Shown: positions 27,784 to 36,667 of the stretch, piece by piece
Layout: the number at the start of each line of letters is the position of its first letter
Numbering within the stretch: position 1 is the first letter of the stretch
Origin: Labrys monachus
Lineage (GTDB): Bacteria > Pseudomonadota > Alphaproteobacteria > Rhizobiales > Labraceae
Length of the DNA: 64,000 nucleotides
Direction of reading: 5' to 3'
NCBI RefSeq assembly: GCF_030814655.1
Contig: NZ_JAUSVK010000001.1
Location: 1,259,501-1,323,500 of the forward strand
Made by a program: the position numbers and the translations under genes
The notes under the pieces: generated by a model
What the model was told of the DNA's origin: nothing
Database searches by the model: none
The model's input: only the letters and a program-made list of their open reading frames with translations

Positions 27784-29424
27784 ATGACCCTTCACAGCCA
27801 AGCGCTGGCGCGCCCGTTCGCGCCGGCCGAGAACCGCGCCGTTCTTTTCGAGGCCGAAGGGCTCACCAAATCCTTTGGCCGGACCGTGGTCCTCGACGGC
27901 GTGAGCTTCGAGGTCCCGGCCAACAAGGTGGTCACCTTCGTCGGCGAGAACGGCGCGGGCAAGTCGACGCTGTTCAACATCCTCAGCGGCCTGGTGAAGG
28001 CGGATTCGGGGTCCATGCAGTTGAATGGGCGGCCTTACTCGGTGAGGAGCTATGGCGAGGCGGTGGCGAGCGGGGTCTCGCGGGTCTTCCAGGAGCAGTC
28101 GCTGGTGGCGAATGTTCCGGTCTACGAGAACCTGCTTCTCGGCCAGGAGCACCGTTTCGCGCGCGCCGGGCAATTCCTCGACAGGAAAGCCATGATCGCC
28201 GCCGCGGAAGGGATCATCGAGGAGGCCGGGATCGACGTCGACGTCCGCAAGCGGACCAGCGACTATGATTTCTCCAAGCGCCAGTCGATCGAGATCGCCC
28301 GCGCCTGCCTGGCCACCACCCATCTCGGCGGAGCGAAGACGCCCTTCATCCTGCTCGACGAGCCGACATCGGCGCTCGACCGCCGCGACGAGGAGGCCTT
28401 CTTCCGCCTGGTGGCCCGGGTCAAGCAGCGCGGCTCGCTGCTGTTCGTCTCGCACCGGCTCACCGAGGTCCTCGATCTCTCCGACGTCATCTATGTGCTC
28501 AAGGACGGCCGTCTCGTCGCCAGGCTCGATCCGCAGAGCGCCAACGAGCAGATGCTGCATGCCCTCATGGTCGGGCGCGAACGGGCGGCGGACTATTATC
28601 ACGAAAATCGCCAGCGCCGGATCGAGACGTCCTCTTCCGTCATCGAGGCGCGCGGGTTGAGCCTGCCCGGCCTCTTCGAAGACGTCTCCCTGTCGGTCCG
28701 GCCGGGCGAGGTCGTCGGCATCGGCGGCCTGCTGGATTCCGGCAAGAGCGCCGTCGGCAAGGCGATCGCAGGCGTGACGCCGCCCGCGAGCGGGACGGTG
28801 TCGCTCAAGGGCGGCAAGCCCGTCACGCCCCGGATCAGCCGCTTCGTGCGCCAGGGCCTTGGCTATGTGCCGGCCGAGCGGCTCGCCGAAGGTATGATCG
28901 CCGCCTTCAGCGTGGCATGGAACATCTCGCTCGCCAGCGGCGCCGATCTGTTCTCGAACCGTCTCGGCATCTGGCGCCGGCAGAAGGAAGTCGCGGTCGC
29001 GGCCCGTTATGCCGCCGAGCTGTCGATCAAGTCCGCCACGCCGAATCTGCGCAGCGCGCGGCTCTCGGGCGGCAACCAGCAGAAGGTGGTCCTGGCCCGC
29101 TGGCTCGTCCGCAAGCCCGATGTGCTCGTGCTCGACAATCCGACGCGCGGCGTGGACGCCGGCGCCAAGGAGGAGATCTACCGCCTGATCCGCGAGCTGA
29201 CGGCATCCGGGGTCGGCATCCTGCTGATCACCGACGAGTTGCTGGAACTGATCGGGCTGTCCAACCGGGTCCTGATCATGCAGCGCGGGCGGATCGTCAC
29301 CGAGATCGCCGCGCCCGTCGACGCCAAGCCCAGCGAGCGCGAACTCGTGGCCTGGATGCTGCCCAAGGGCGGCGAGAAGCCGGCCCGGCAAACGCAGCAG
29401 CAAACCTTGGAAATCGTACAATGA
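27784..29424 (+). CDS. Sugar-type ABC transporter ATP-binding protein (RbsA type)
   Basis: A 546-residue protein with two tandem ATPase domains. The first has Walker A GENGAGKST and Walker [13 protein letters not shown]. The second has the degenerate loop LLDSGKSAV, signature LSGGNQQKVV and VLDNPTRGVD. This asymmetry is normal for RbsA proteins. The ATG at 27784 is used here, but an ATG at 27727 that overlaps the previous stop codon (ATGA) is equally possible and would add 19 residues. Its own stop overlaps the permease start, so the three importer genes are translationally coupled. Confidence 0.9.
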   Translation: MTLHSQALARPFAPAENRAVLFEAEGLTKSFGRTVVLDGVSFEVPANKVVTFVGENGAGKSTLFNILSGLVKADSGSMQLNGRPYSVRSYGEAVASGVSRVFQEQSLVANVPVYENLLLGQEHRFARAGQFLDRKAMIAAAEGIIEEAGIDVDVRKRTSDYDFSKRQSIEIARACLATTHLGGAKTPFILLDEPTSALDRRDEEAFFRLVARVKQRGSLLFVSHRLTEVLDLSDVIYVLKDGRLVARLDPQSANEQMLHALMVGRERAADYYHENRQRRIETSSSVIEARGLSLPGLFEDVSLSVRPGEVVGIGGLLDSGKSAVGKAIAGVTPPASGTVSLKGGKPVTPRISRFVRQGLGYVPAERLAEGMIAAFSVAWNISLASGADLFSNRLGIWRRQKEVAVAARYAAELSIKSATPNLRSARLSGGNQQKVVLARWLVRKPDVLVLDNPTRGVDAGAKEEIYRLIRELTASGVGILLITDELLELIGLSNRVLIMQRGRIVTEIAAPVDAKPSERELVAWMLPKGGEKPARQTQQQTLEIVQ

Positions 29425-30419
29425 CGACAGTTCCGCTCCAGTCGCCGCCGCGGCGTTCGTCGCCCTTCGGGCTCGACCTGAAATCCATCGATACGAGCCT
29501 GTGGTTTCCCATCGGTGTCGTGGCGTTCCTGTTCGTCTTCTTCGCGCTGGCGACGGATTCCTTTGCGACGCTGCGCAATTTCACCGCCGTCAGCGGACAG
29601 GCGGGAACCCTGCTCATCGCATGCCTCGGCGGGACCTTCGTGGTGCTGATGGGAAGCATCGACCTTTCGGTCGGCGCCATCGTGCTGCTGGGCGGCGCCG
29701 CCAGCGTCACCCTGCTGAACGACACGCCGGTGGGATTTGCCGTCCTGCCGATCGTCGCGGTGATCGGCGGCGTCCTCGGCCTGGTCAACGGCGTCATCTA
29801 CACGCTGGGCCGCATCCCCTCCTTCATCGCGACGCTGGGGACGCTGTCGGTTTTCAGTGGCCTGGCTCTGACCATCCTCGACGGGCGGGCGATCCAGTTC
29901 GACCTGTCCGGCTTCGAGCAGATCGCCATAGGGCAGCTGATACCGCGCCTTCCCAATATCGCGCTGTGCGCGCTCCTGGCCTGGATCGTCGTGGTGTTCA
30001 TCGCCGCCCGCACGCGGTTCGGACGCTACATGTACCTGATCGGCGGCGGCGAGACGGTCGCCCGCACCGCCGGCATCCCGGTGGAACGCTACAAGATCTA
30101 TGCCTTCGTGCTGTCGGGCGTGCTGGCGGCCATCGGTGCCGTCCTGTCGGTGGCCCGTCTCGGGGCGGCCGGCCCGTCGCTCGGATCCGACCTCCTGCTC
30201 AACAGCCTCGCCGCCATCGTCGTCGGCGGCACCTCGCTCTCGGGCGGTGTCGGCGGCCCGCATCGGACGCTCATCGGCGTGCTCATCATCGCCATCCTCG
30301 ACAACGGCCTGAACCTGATGGGCGTGTCGCAATACTCACAGATGGTGGTGAAGGGGCTGGTGGTCATCGCCGCCGTCCTGGTCAGCCGCGATCGCGCCCG
30401 TACCACCGTCGTAAAGTAG
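29421..30419 (+). CDS. Sugar-type ABC transporter permease (RbsC type)
   Basis: A 332-residue membrane permease (BPD_transp_2). It has a 30-residue cytoplasmic tail, then multiple helices with GGTFVVLMGSIDLSVGAIVLLGG in the usual RbsC position, the loop ARTRFGRYMYLIGGG, and ILDNGLNLMGVSQYSQ near the C-terminus. The ATG overlaps the ATPase stop by four bases. Seven bases separate it from the first monooxygenase gene, so transport and oxidation genes form one transcript. Confidence 0.92.
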   Translation: MTTVPLQSPPRRSSPFGLDLKSIDTSLWFPIGVVAFLFVFFALATDSFATLRNFTAVSGQAGTLLIACLGGTFVVLMGSIDLSVGAIVLLGGAASVTLLNDTPVGFAVLPIVAVIGGVLGLVNGVIYTLGRIPSFIATLGTLSVFSGLALTILDGRAIQFDLSGFEQIAIGQLIPRLPNIALCALLAWIVVVFIAARTRFGRYMYLIGGGETVARTAGIPVERYKIYAFVLSGVLAAIGAVLSVARLGAAGPSLGSDLLLNSLAAIVVGGTSLSGGVGGPHRTLIGVLIIAILDNGLNLMGVSQYSQMVVKGLVVIAAVLVSRDRARTTVVK

Positions 30420-30426
30420 GCGAGCC

Positions 30427-31818
30427 ATGGCAAAGCGATTGATCTTCAACGGCTTCTCCATGAATGCCGTCTCCCATGTCTATCACGGGCTCTGGCGGCA
30501 TCCGCTGACGGCGCAGACGCGCTTCAACGATCTGGATACCTGGGTCGCACTGGCCCGGCTGCTGGAAAAGGGCAAGTTCGACGCCCTGTTCGTCGCCGAT
30601 ATCCTGGGAGTGGACGCCGTCTACAAGGGGTCCTGGGACACCTATATCAAGGAAGCGGTGCAGATCCCGATCAACGATTCCGGCGTGCTGGTCGGGGCGC
30701 TGATCCAGTCGACGCAACATCTGGGACTGACGCTGACGAGCTCCATCCTGCAGGAGCACCCCTTCAACTTCGCCCGCAAGCTCTCCACCCTCGACCATCT
30801 GAGCAAGGGGCGGGTCGGCTGGAACATCGTCACCAGCGTCAGCCACAATGCGGCGCAGAATTTCGGCTTCGACCGCATCGTGCCGCATGACGAGCGCTAC
30901 CGGTGGGCGGAGGAATATGTCGATGTCGTCTACAAGCTGTGGGAGGGCTCCTGGGACGACGATGCCGTCATCGACGACAAGGCCGGCAACATCTATGCCG
31001 ATCCCGACCGGATCCACCGCATCCACCATCAAGGCCAGCGCTACAAGGTCCTGGGTCCGCATCTGAGCCAGCCCTCCCGGCAGCGCACGCCGGTCCTCTT
31101 CCAGGCGGGCTCCTCGCGGGCCGGCCGGGCCTTCGCCGCCCGCCATGCCGAAGGCACCTTCATCGCCGCCGTCAATCCGCAGGGCGCCCGCCGGCAGATC
31201 GACGAGACCCGGGCCCTGGTCAGGGCCTCCGGCCGCGACGCCGACGATCTCCTCTTCGTGCAGGGTATGTCCTTCGTGGTCGGCGGCACCGAGGAAGAGG
31301 CGCGGCGCCGGGCGCGCGAGCTGGAGCAGGACGTCAGCGTCGACGGGCTGCTCGCCCATATCAGCCGCGATCTCGGCATCGATCTCGGCCTCCTGGATCC
31401 CAACCGGCCGGTCGAGGAGCTGGAGATCGAGGGCGTCCAGGGCATCATCCGCGCCTTCGAGGAGGGCAACCCGGGCAAGCGTGCCACGGTGGCCGATCTC
31501 GGCCGCGCCTATGCCCTCAGCAGCCAGGTCGTCGGGACGCCCGAAACCATCGCCGACCAGCTCGGCGAATGGCAGGCGGCCGGCATCGACGGCGTCAACC
31601 TGATCTACCACACGACGCCCGGCTCCTTCGCCGATTTCATCGAGAACGTGACGCCCGTCCTCCAGAAGCGGGGGCTCGCCCAGACCGACTATGCCGAAGG
31701 CAGCCTGCGCGAGCGCCTGTTTCCCGGCCGTCCTGGCCGCCTCGTCGACCGCCATCCGGCCGCGCGCTACCGCGGCGCCTTCGCGGGTCCTGGCGACCGC
31801 AGCCAGCCGGCTGCGTAG
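30427..31818 (+). CDS. LLM-class flavin-dependent monooxygenase, NtaA/SnaA/DszA type (copy 1)
   Basis: A 463-residue bacterial-luciferase-fold enzyme that would use FMNH2 from a separate reductase and oxygen. Family markers are FNGFSMNAVSHVYHGLWRHP, DALFVADILG, HPFNFARKLSTLDHLSKGRVGWNIVTS, and PVLFQAGSSRAGRAFAA. Characterised relatives oxidise nitrilotriacetate, EDTA, dibenzothiophene sulfone and similar compounds; the exact substrate is not readable. No flavin reductase is encoded in this operon. The next gene is a close paralogue, beginning 13 bases after its stop, evidently from tandem duplication. Confidence 0.9.
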   Translation: MAKRLIFNGFSMNAVSHVYHGLWRHPLTAQTRFNDLDTWVALARLLEKGKFDALFVADILGVDAVYKGSWDTYIKEAVQIPINDSGVLVGALIQSTQHLGLTLTSSILQEHPFNFARKLSTLDHLSKGRVGWNIVTSVSHNAAQNFGFDRIVPHDERYRWAEEYVDVVYKLWEGSWDDDAVIDDKAGNIYADPDRIHRIHHQGQRYKVLGPHLSQPSRQRTPVLFQAGSSRAGRAFAARHAEGTFIAAVNPQGARRQIDETRALVRASGRDADDLLFVQGMSFVVGGTEEEARRRARELEQDVSVDGLLAHISRDLGIDLGLLDPNRPVEELEIEGVQGIIRAFEEGNPGKRATVADLGRAYALSSQVVGTPETIADQLGEWQAAGIDGVNLIYHTTPGSFADFIENVTPVLQKRGLAQTDYAEGSLRERLFPGRPGRLVDRHPAARYRGAFAGPGDRSQPAA

Positions 31819-31831
31819 CGAGGATCGACAG

Positions 31832-33205
31832 ATGCGCAAGCGATTGATCTTCAACGCCTTTTCGATGAATGCCGTCTCCCATGTCTATCACGGGCTCTGG
31901 CGTCATCCGCAGACGCGCCAGACGGAGCTCAACCAGCTCTCGACCTGGGTCGAGCTCGCCGGGATCCTCGAGAAAGGCCGCTTCGACGCCCTGTTCCTGG
32001 CCGATGTGATCGGGGTCGACAAGGGGCACAACGGCAGCTGGGACGTCTATCTGAAGGAGGGCATCCACTTCCCCGCCAATGATCCGTCCGTCCTGGCGGC
32101 GGCGCTCATCGGCGCGACGACGAATCTCGGGCTGACCTTCACGAGCTCGATCCTGCAATCCCATCCCTTCGATTTCGCGCGGCGGGTGTCGACGCTGGAC
32201 CATTTGAGCGGCGGGCGCGTCGGGTGGAACATCGTCACGACGACGAGCCGCAACGCCGCCGCCAATTTCGGCTTCGACGAGCCGGTCCCGCACGACGAGC
32301 GTTACCGCTGGGCGGACGAATATGTCGAGGTCGCCTACAAGCTGTGGGAAGGATCCTGGGACGACGACGCGGTGCGGCTCGACAGGACGGCGCAGGTCTA
32401 CGCCGATCCCACGCGCATCCGGACCATCGATCATGTCGGGCCGCGCTACCGCGTGGCGGGACCGCATCTCACCAGCCCGTCGCCGCAGCGCACGCCGGTG
32501 CTGATCCAGGCCGGATCGTCCAGGGCGGGGCGCGCGTTCGCGGCCCGCAACGCCGAGGCGACCTTCGTGGTCTGCCTCACCCCGGAGGCCGCGCGCTCGG
32601 CCATCGCCGATATCCGGGTGGAACTGGCGAAGGCCGGCCGCCGGCCCGAGGACCTCCTGTTCTTCCAGGGGCTGTCCTTCGTGGTGGGGAGCACCGAGGA
32701 GGAGGCCTGGCGCAAGGCGCGGGCCATCGACGACTATGTGAGCACCGACGGCCTCGCCGCCCATGTCGGGCGGGACCTCGGCATTGATTTCGGTCTTCTC
32801 GATCCGCAAAAGCCGGTTGCCGACTACAAGATCGAGGGGCTGCAGGGCTTCACGCAATTCTTCGAGGAAGCCAATCCCGGCAAGCGGGCCCGCCTCGTCG
32901 ATCTGGTGACGGCGATGTCCTATAACGGGCGCATCGTCGGCACGCCGGAGCAGATCGCCGACCGCCTCGAAGACTGGCAGGATGCCGGCATCGACGGCGT
33001 CAACGTCGCCTACCAGACCACGCCGGGCTCCTTCGTCGACTTCATCGACCACGTCATGCCGGTGCTGCGCGAACGGGGCCTCGCCCAGCGCGACTACGCC
33101 CCCGGCACCTTGCGCGAGCGCCTCTTCCCGGGGCGCCCGGCCTTCCTGGCGAGAAACCATCCCGCCGCCCGCTTCCGCCACCCGCAGCGCCAAGCTGCCG
33201 AATAG
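31832..33205 (+). CDS. LLM-class flavin-dependent monooxygenase, NtaA/SnaA/DszA type (copy 2)
   Basis: A 457-residue paralogue of the preceding gene, colinear over its full length: RKRLIFNAFSMNAVSHVYHG at the N-terminus, HPFDFARRVSTLDHLSGGRVGWNIVTT, and PVLIQAGSSRAGRAFAARNAE. Differences cluster in the central segment, as expected if the two copies handle different but related substrates or successive steps. It uses FMNH2 supplied in trans. It is followed 25 bases later by an AhpD-like gene. Confidence 0.9.
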   Translation: MRKRLIFNAFSMNAVSHVYHGLWRHPQTRQTELNQLSTWVELAGILEKGRFDALFLADVIGVDKGHNGSWDVYLKEGIHFPANDPSVLAAALIGATTNLGLTFTSSILQSHPFDFARRVSTLDHLSGGRVGWNIVTTTSRNAAANFGFDEPVPHDERYRWADEYVEVAYKLWEGSWDDDAVRLDRTAQVYADPTRIRTIDHVGPRYRVAGPHLTSPSPQRTPVLIQAGSSRAGRAFAARNAEATFVVCLTPEAARSAIADIRVELAKAGRRPEDLLFFQGLSFVVGSTEEEAWRKARAIDDYVSTDGLAAHVGRDLGIDFGLLDPQKPVADYKIEGLQGFTQFFEEANPGKRARLVDLVTAMSYNGRIVGTPEQIADRLEDWQDAGIDGVNVAYQTTPGSFVDFIDHVMPVLRERGLAQRDYAPGTLRERLFPGRPAFLARNHPAARFRHPQRQAAE

Positions 33206-33230
33206 ATCCTGTCAACAAGGGAGAACAGCC

Positions 33231-33800
33231 ATGACGACGGTTCTGGATGCAGCAATCGGACAGCCCCTGTCGCGGTTGCCCGTGCCCGATGTCGCCGCCT
33301 TGCCGGATGACGTGAGGAAGATCGTCGACGCACATCATCGGGAGAATTGGGTGCGTTCGCTCTCGCTGAACGGCGAGACCGTGCATCGCTTTGCCGGCTA
33401 TTTCGAAAGTCTGTTCTCGCCGCGGGGCCGCCTGCCGCTGCAGGAGCGCGAATTGATCGCGGTGATCGTCTCCGCGGCGAATGGCTGCGGCCTGTGCACC
33501 GTCCATCACACCCGCGCGCTCGGCGACGTGCTGGACGACCACGCCCGTGCGCAGCGTATCGCGCTCGACGATCATCTCGTCCCGCTTTCGAAGCGCGAGC
33601 GAGCCCTGGCGGACCTCGCACGGAAGATCACGCAGTCACCCAAGGCCGTGGGCGAGAAGGATTTCGCGACCCTGCGCGACGCAGGCCTGTCCGATGCCGA
33701 CATCCTCGAAGCCGTCGAGACGAGCGCCTGGTTCAATCACACCAACCGCATCTTCATCTCGCTCGGCGTCGTGCCGGACGACAAGTTCTTTCCGGCCTGA
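33231..33800 (+). CDS. AhpD-like / carboxymuconolactone decarboxylase family protein
   Basis: A 189-residue cytoplasmic protein of the CMD/AhpD fold. The redox motif C-x2-C-x3-H is intact as Cys86, Cys89 and His93 (CGLCTVHH), preceded by the usual ERELIAVIVSAANG. Relatives reduce peroxides or act as disulfide relay partners. Next to two flavin monooxygenases it may remove hydroperoxide or sulfenate by-products, which is inference. It has a GGGAGAA ribosome site and lies 45 bases before the second binding-protein gene. Confidence 0.88.
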   Translation: MTTVLDAAIGQPLSRLPVPDVAALPDDVRKIVDAHHRENWVRSLSLNGETVHRFAGYFESLFSPRGRLPLQERELIAVIVSAANGCGLCTVHHTRALGDVLDDHARAQRIALDDHLVPLSKRERALADLARKITQSPKAVGEKDFATLRDAGLSDADILEAVETSAWFNHTNRIFISLGVVPDDKFFPA

Positions 33801-33845
33801 ACCGCAGTCCGTTCCCCCCCAATCTTCGATCGACAGGAGGATCTC

Positions 33846-35180
33846 GTGCCCATCAGGACGAACCCGCTCGCCTTCGGCGATCTCGGCGAAAAGCGCGTCG
33901 TCGACGCCCATCTCGACCGGCTCGACACGCGCGGCGTTTCGCGCCGCGACTTCCTGGCGCTGGCTTCGGCCGGGGTCGCCGCGGGTGCGGCGGCCGGGCT
34001 GCTCGGCAGCTCCTCGGTCGCCGTCGCCGCGCCATCCGGCAAGCTCGCCTATCTCGCATGGACGAGCCGCGTGGAGTTCATGGTGCAGGCCAGCAAGGCG
34101 ACGCAGGCCGCCGCGAAGGCCTTCGGCCTCGGCTACAGCTATCTGGACGGCCAGATCGACAGCCAGCGCCAGCTCAACCAGGCCGAGGAGCAGTTCAACG
34201 TCGGCGCCAACGCCATCATCCTGCATGCGCCGGACGGCAGCGCCGTCAAGCGCATCGCCCAGCTCGCCGAACAGAACAAGGCCTATTTCTCGAATGTCTG
34301 GGCGACGCTGCCCTGGTTCACGCCGTTCGACGCCAGCGAATACTACGCCCTCTATGCGGTGCCCGAGGAGTTCTCGGCCCATCGCGGCGTCACCGAGGTG
34401 CTGCTCAGGACTGTGACGGAGAAGTTCGGCGGCGGCAAGATCCTCGGCGTTACCGGCGTGCCGGGCTTCTCCACCGATTCGGTGCGTAGCCGCGGGCGGG
34501 ACGAGGCCTTCAAGGCTTTCCCCAAGACCCAGCTGGTCGACCAGCTTCCGGGCCTGTTCAACCGCGAGGACTCCCTCAAGGCGACACAGGCTCTCCTTGC
34601 CCGGCACAACGATATCGTGGGGGTCGTCGCCCAGAACGACGACGTGGCGCAGGGCGTCATCGCCGCCCTGCGCAGCGCCGGCCTGCGGGCGGGCGAGGAC
34701 GTGCTGGTGGTGGGCGCGGACGGCACCGCCGAAGGCGCGCGCGCCATCAAGAGCGGCGTACAGCTCGCCACCAGCGCGAACTGCCCCGCCTTCCAGGCCG
34801 GTTTCTTCACCGCCTATCTCTACGACGTGCTCAACGGCTGGAAGCCGCGCGCCTCCGAGAGAATGCTGAACTGGCATTCGGTCATCACGACGCAGAGCAA
34901 TGTCGACGTCTACCTCAAACGCTATGTCGACAATGGCGATGTGCTGCCCTTCGACTACCGCCGGATGTCCAAGGTCGCCCATCCCGCCGATTGGGACCCG
35001 CAGGGAGAGATCACGCCGCTCGACATCGACGTGGAATGGGCGGGCCTGCCCAAGCCCGAGGGGTGGACCTATCCCAAGGCCTATATCGATGCGAAGACCA
35101 ACGGCGAATGGGATGCGGTGAAGAAGGAATACAGCGAGCATTACAAGATTCCCTTCTTTGGTCCGTCGCCGAATGCCTGA
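33846..35180 (+). CDS. Sugar-type ABC transporter substrate-binding protein with Tat signal (copy 2)
   Basis: A 444-residue paralogue of the protein at 26384. The same leader is present (EKRVVDAHLDRLDTRGV) before the twin-arginine signal SRRDFLALASAG, then the binding-protein core (GVVAQNDDVAQGVIAAL, VVGADGTAEGA) and the C-terminal GWTYPKAYIDAK extension. The start is GTG at 33846, directly after an AGGAGG site. It has no ATPase or permease of its own, so it probably shares those at 27784-30419 and widens their ligand range. Confidence 0.9.
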   Translation: MPIRTNPLAFGDLGEKRVVDAHLDRLDTRGVSRRDFLALASAGVAAGAAAGLLGSSSVAVAAPSGKLAYLAWTSRVEFMVQASKATQAAAKAFGLGYSYLDGQIDSQRQLNQAEEQFNVGANAIILHAPDGSAVKRIAQLAEQNKAYFSNVWATLPWFTPFDASEYYALYAVPEEFSAHRGVTEVLLRTVTEKFGGGKILGVTGVPGFSTDSVRSRGRDEAFKAFPKTQLVDQLPGLFNREDSLKATQALLARHNDIVGVVAQNDDVAQGVIAALRSAGLRAGEDVLVVGADGTAEGARAIKSGVQLATSANCPAFQAGFFTAYLYDVLNGWKPRASERMLNWHSVITTQSNVDVYLKRYVDNGDVLPFDYRRMSKVAHPADWDPQGEITPLDIDVEWAGLPKPEGWTYPKAYIDAKTNGEWDAVKKEYSEHYKIPFFGPSPNA

Positions 35181-36606
35181 CTCAGCCGCTTTGCCCAGCC
35201 GGCAGGCACCCATCGTCATCGTGGGCGGCGGCCTCAGCGGGGCCCTGCTGGCGGCGCGCCTGCTCGAAGCGCCGGGCCGGCGTGACGTCCTCGTCGTCGA
35301 CGATGCGGGGCCGCCGGGCCGCGGCCTCGCTTATTCGGGCCGCAGCCGCCTGCATCTCGTCAATGCCAATGCCGGCAGGATGAGCGCCGATCCGGCCGAT
35401 GCCGCCCATTTCACGCGATGGCTCGAGCGCTTCGTCCGCAAGGGCGGCTGGCCGGAAGCGCCCGAGGGGCCGGCGAGCGACCTGTTCGCGCCCCGCTCCG
35501 TCTACGGCCTCTATATCCAGGAAGTCCTGGCGGAAGCCGTGACCGCCAATGCGCGCCACGGGCGCCGGTTCGAGTGGGTGAGGGCCAGGGCGGCGGATAT
35601 CGAGGAGAAGCGGGACGGCTTGCGGGTCCGGCTCTCCGACGGCTCGGCCCTGGCGGCATCCGTCGCGGTGCTCGCGACGGGTATCTTCTCGCGAAGCCGC
35701 GCGACGGACGGGGCGCGATCCTCCCGGCGGCTGCTCGATCCCTGGGCCATGGACGCCGGCGACGTCCCCGGGCCGGAGGCGCGCATCGCCATCATCGGCG
35801 CCGGCCTCACCATGGTGGATGCCGTGGTGTCGCTGCAGTCGGCGGGGTACCGGGGGGCGATCGACGTCGTCTCCCGCCACGGGCTGAGACCCCATCCGCG
35901 ACGGCTGCCGCCCGACTGGATCGATTTTCTCGCCGGGCGGCCGCATCTGGCGACGGCGCGCGCCCTCACGCGCGCGGTTCGCGCCGAATGCGAGGCGGCG
36001 ATGGCGGCCGGCGAGGATTGGCAAGGCCCCCTCGACACCGTCCGCGCCCATGTCGGCCGGCTGTGGGGCGGGGCGAGCGATCGGGAACGCCGCCGGTTCC
36101 TCCGCCATGTCCGTCCCTTCTGGGAAAGCCATCACCACCGTTCGCCGCCGGCGGCCGGATCGATCGTCGACGGCCTCGCCCAGGCGGGGCGGCTGCACCA
36201 CCTGGCGGGCGAGGTCCGGGCGATCGACGTCTTGGGAAAACGCCCGGCTCTGACGATACGCCTGCGCGGAACGGCGGATACGTCGATCCGGGTCTACGAC
36301 GCCGTCGTGGTGTCCAGCGGCGTGGATTACGACTGGCGGCAAGTCGGGCAGGCGCTGCCGCAGAATCTGCTGAGGGGCGGAACGGTGCGGCCGGGGCCCC
36401 TGGGGCTGGGTATCGATGCGACAGCGGATTATCGCGTCGTCGGCCGCGGCGGCGTGGCGTCTGACCGGCTGTTTGCGCTCGGCCCGCCCCTGCGCGGGCT
36501 GTGGTGGGAAAGCACGGCGGTCGCCGACATCGCGCGCCAGGCCTGCGAACTCGCCGCCGCCCTGGCGGCGACGGCATCGGCGCTCGCATCGGAGGATCGA
36601 GCCTGA
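35173..36606 (+). CDS. FAD/NAD(P)-binding protein, YdhS-like (COG4529 type), copy 1
   Basis: A 477-residue flavoprotein with an N-terminal Rossmann FAD motif GGGLSG at residues 18-23 and a second nucleotide-binding segment IAIIGAGLTMVDAVVSLQSAG. Other conserved pieces are LAYSGRSRLHLVNANAGRMSA and LLDPWAMDAGDVPG. The family is uncharacterised, though it resembles N-hydroxylating and Baeyer-Villiger-like oxidoreductases. The ATG at 35173 overlaps the binding-protein stop by eight bases. It is the last gene of the monooxygenase operon. A paralogue at 41902 has its own copy of the shared operator. Confidence 0.85.
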   Translation: MPDSAALPSRQAPIVIVGGGLSGALLAARLLEAPGRRDVLVVDDAGPPGRGLAYSGRSRLHLVNANAGRMSADPADAAHFTRWLERFVRKGGWPEAPEGPASDLFAPRSVYGLYIQEVLAEAVTANARHGRRFEWVRARAADIEEKRDGLRVRLSDGSALAASVAVLATGIFSRSRATDGARSSRRLLDPWAMDAGDVPGPEARIAIIGAGLTMVDAVVSLQSAGYRGAIDVVSRHGLRPHPRRLPPDWIDFLAGRPHLATARALTRAVRAECEAAMAAGEDWQGPLDTVRAHVGRLWGGASDRERRRFLRHVRPFWESHHHRSPPAAGSIVDGLAQAGRLHHLAGEVRAIDVLGKRPALTIRLRGTADTSIRVYDAVVVSSGVDYDWRQVGQALPQNLLRGGTVRPGPLGLGIDATADYRVVGRGGVASDRLFALGPPLRGLWWESTAVADIARQACELAAALAATASALASEDRA

Positions 36607-36620
36607 AGGGCACCGGCATT

Positions 36621-36653
36621 CCCTCTGCCTCGCTTGCACCGCAAGGCAGAGGG
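36621..36653. terminator. Bidirectional terminator hairpin
   Basis: CCCTCTGCC (36621-36629) pairs perfectly with GGCAGAGGG (36645-36653), with an inner TTGC-ACC-GCAA stem. It sits in the 61-base gap between two convergent genes (the FAD protein and the aldehyde dehydrogenase), the expected place for a shared terminator. There is no long T tract on either side. Confidence 0.65.
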
Positions 36654-36667
36654 CGCCCGCCGTGCGG

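Noticed and set aside
27682-29421. 579-codon open frame on the minus strand
   Set aside because: It is antisense to the RbsA-type ATPase with complete Walker and signature motifs.
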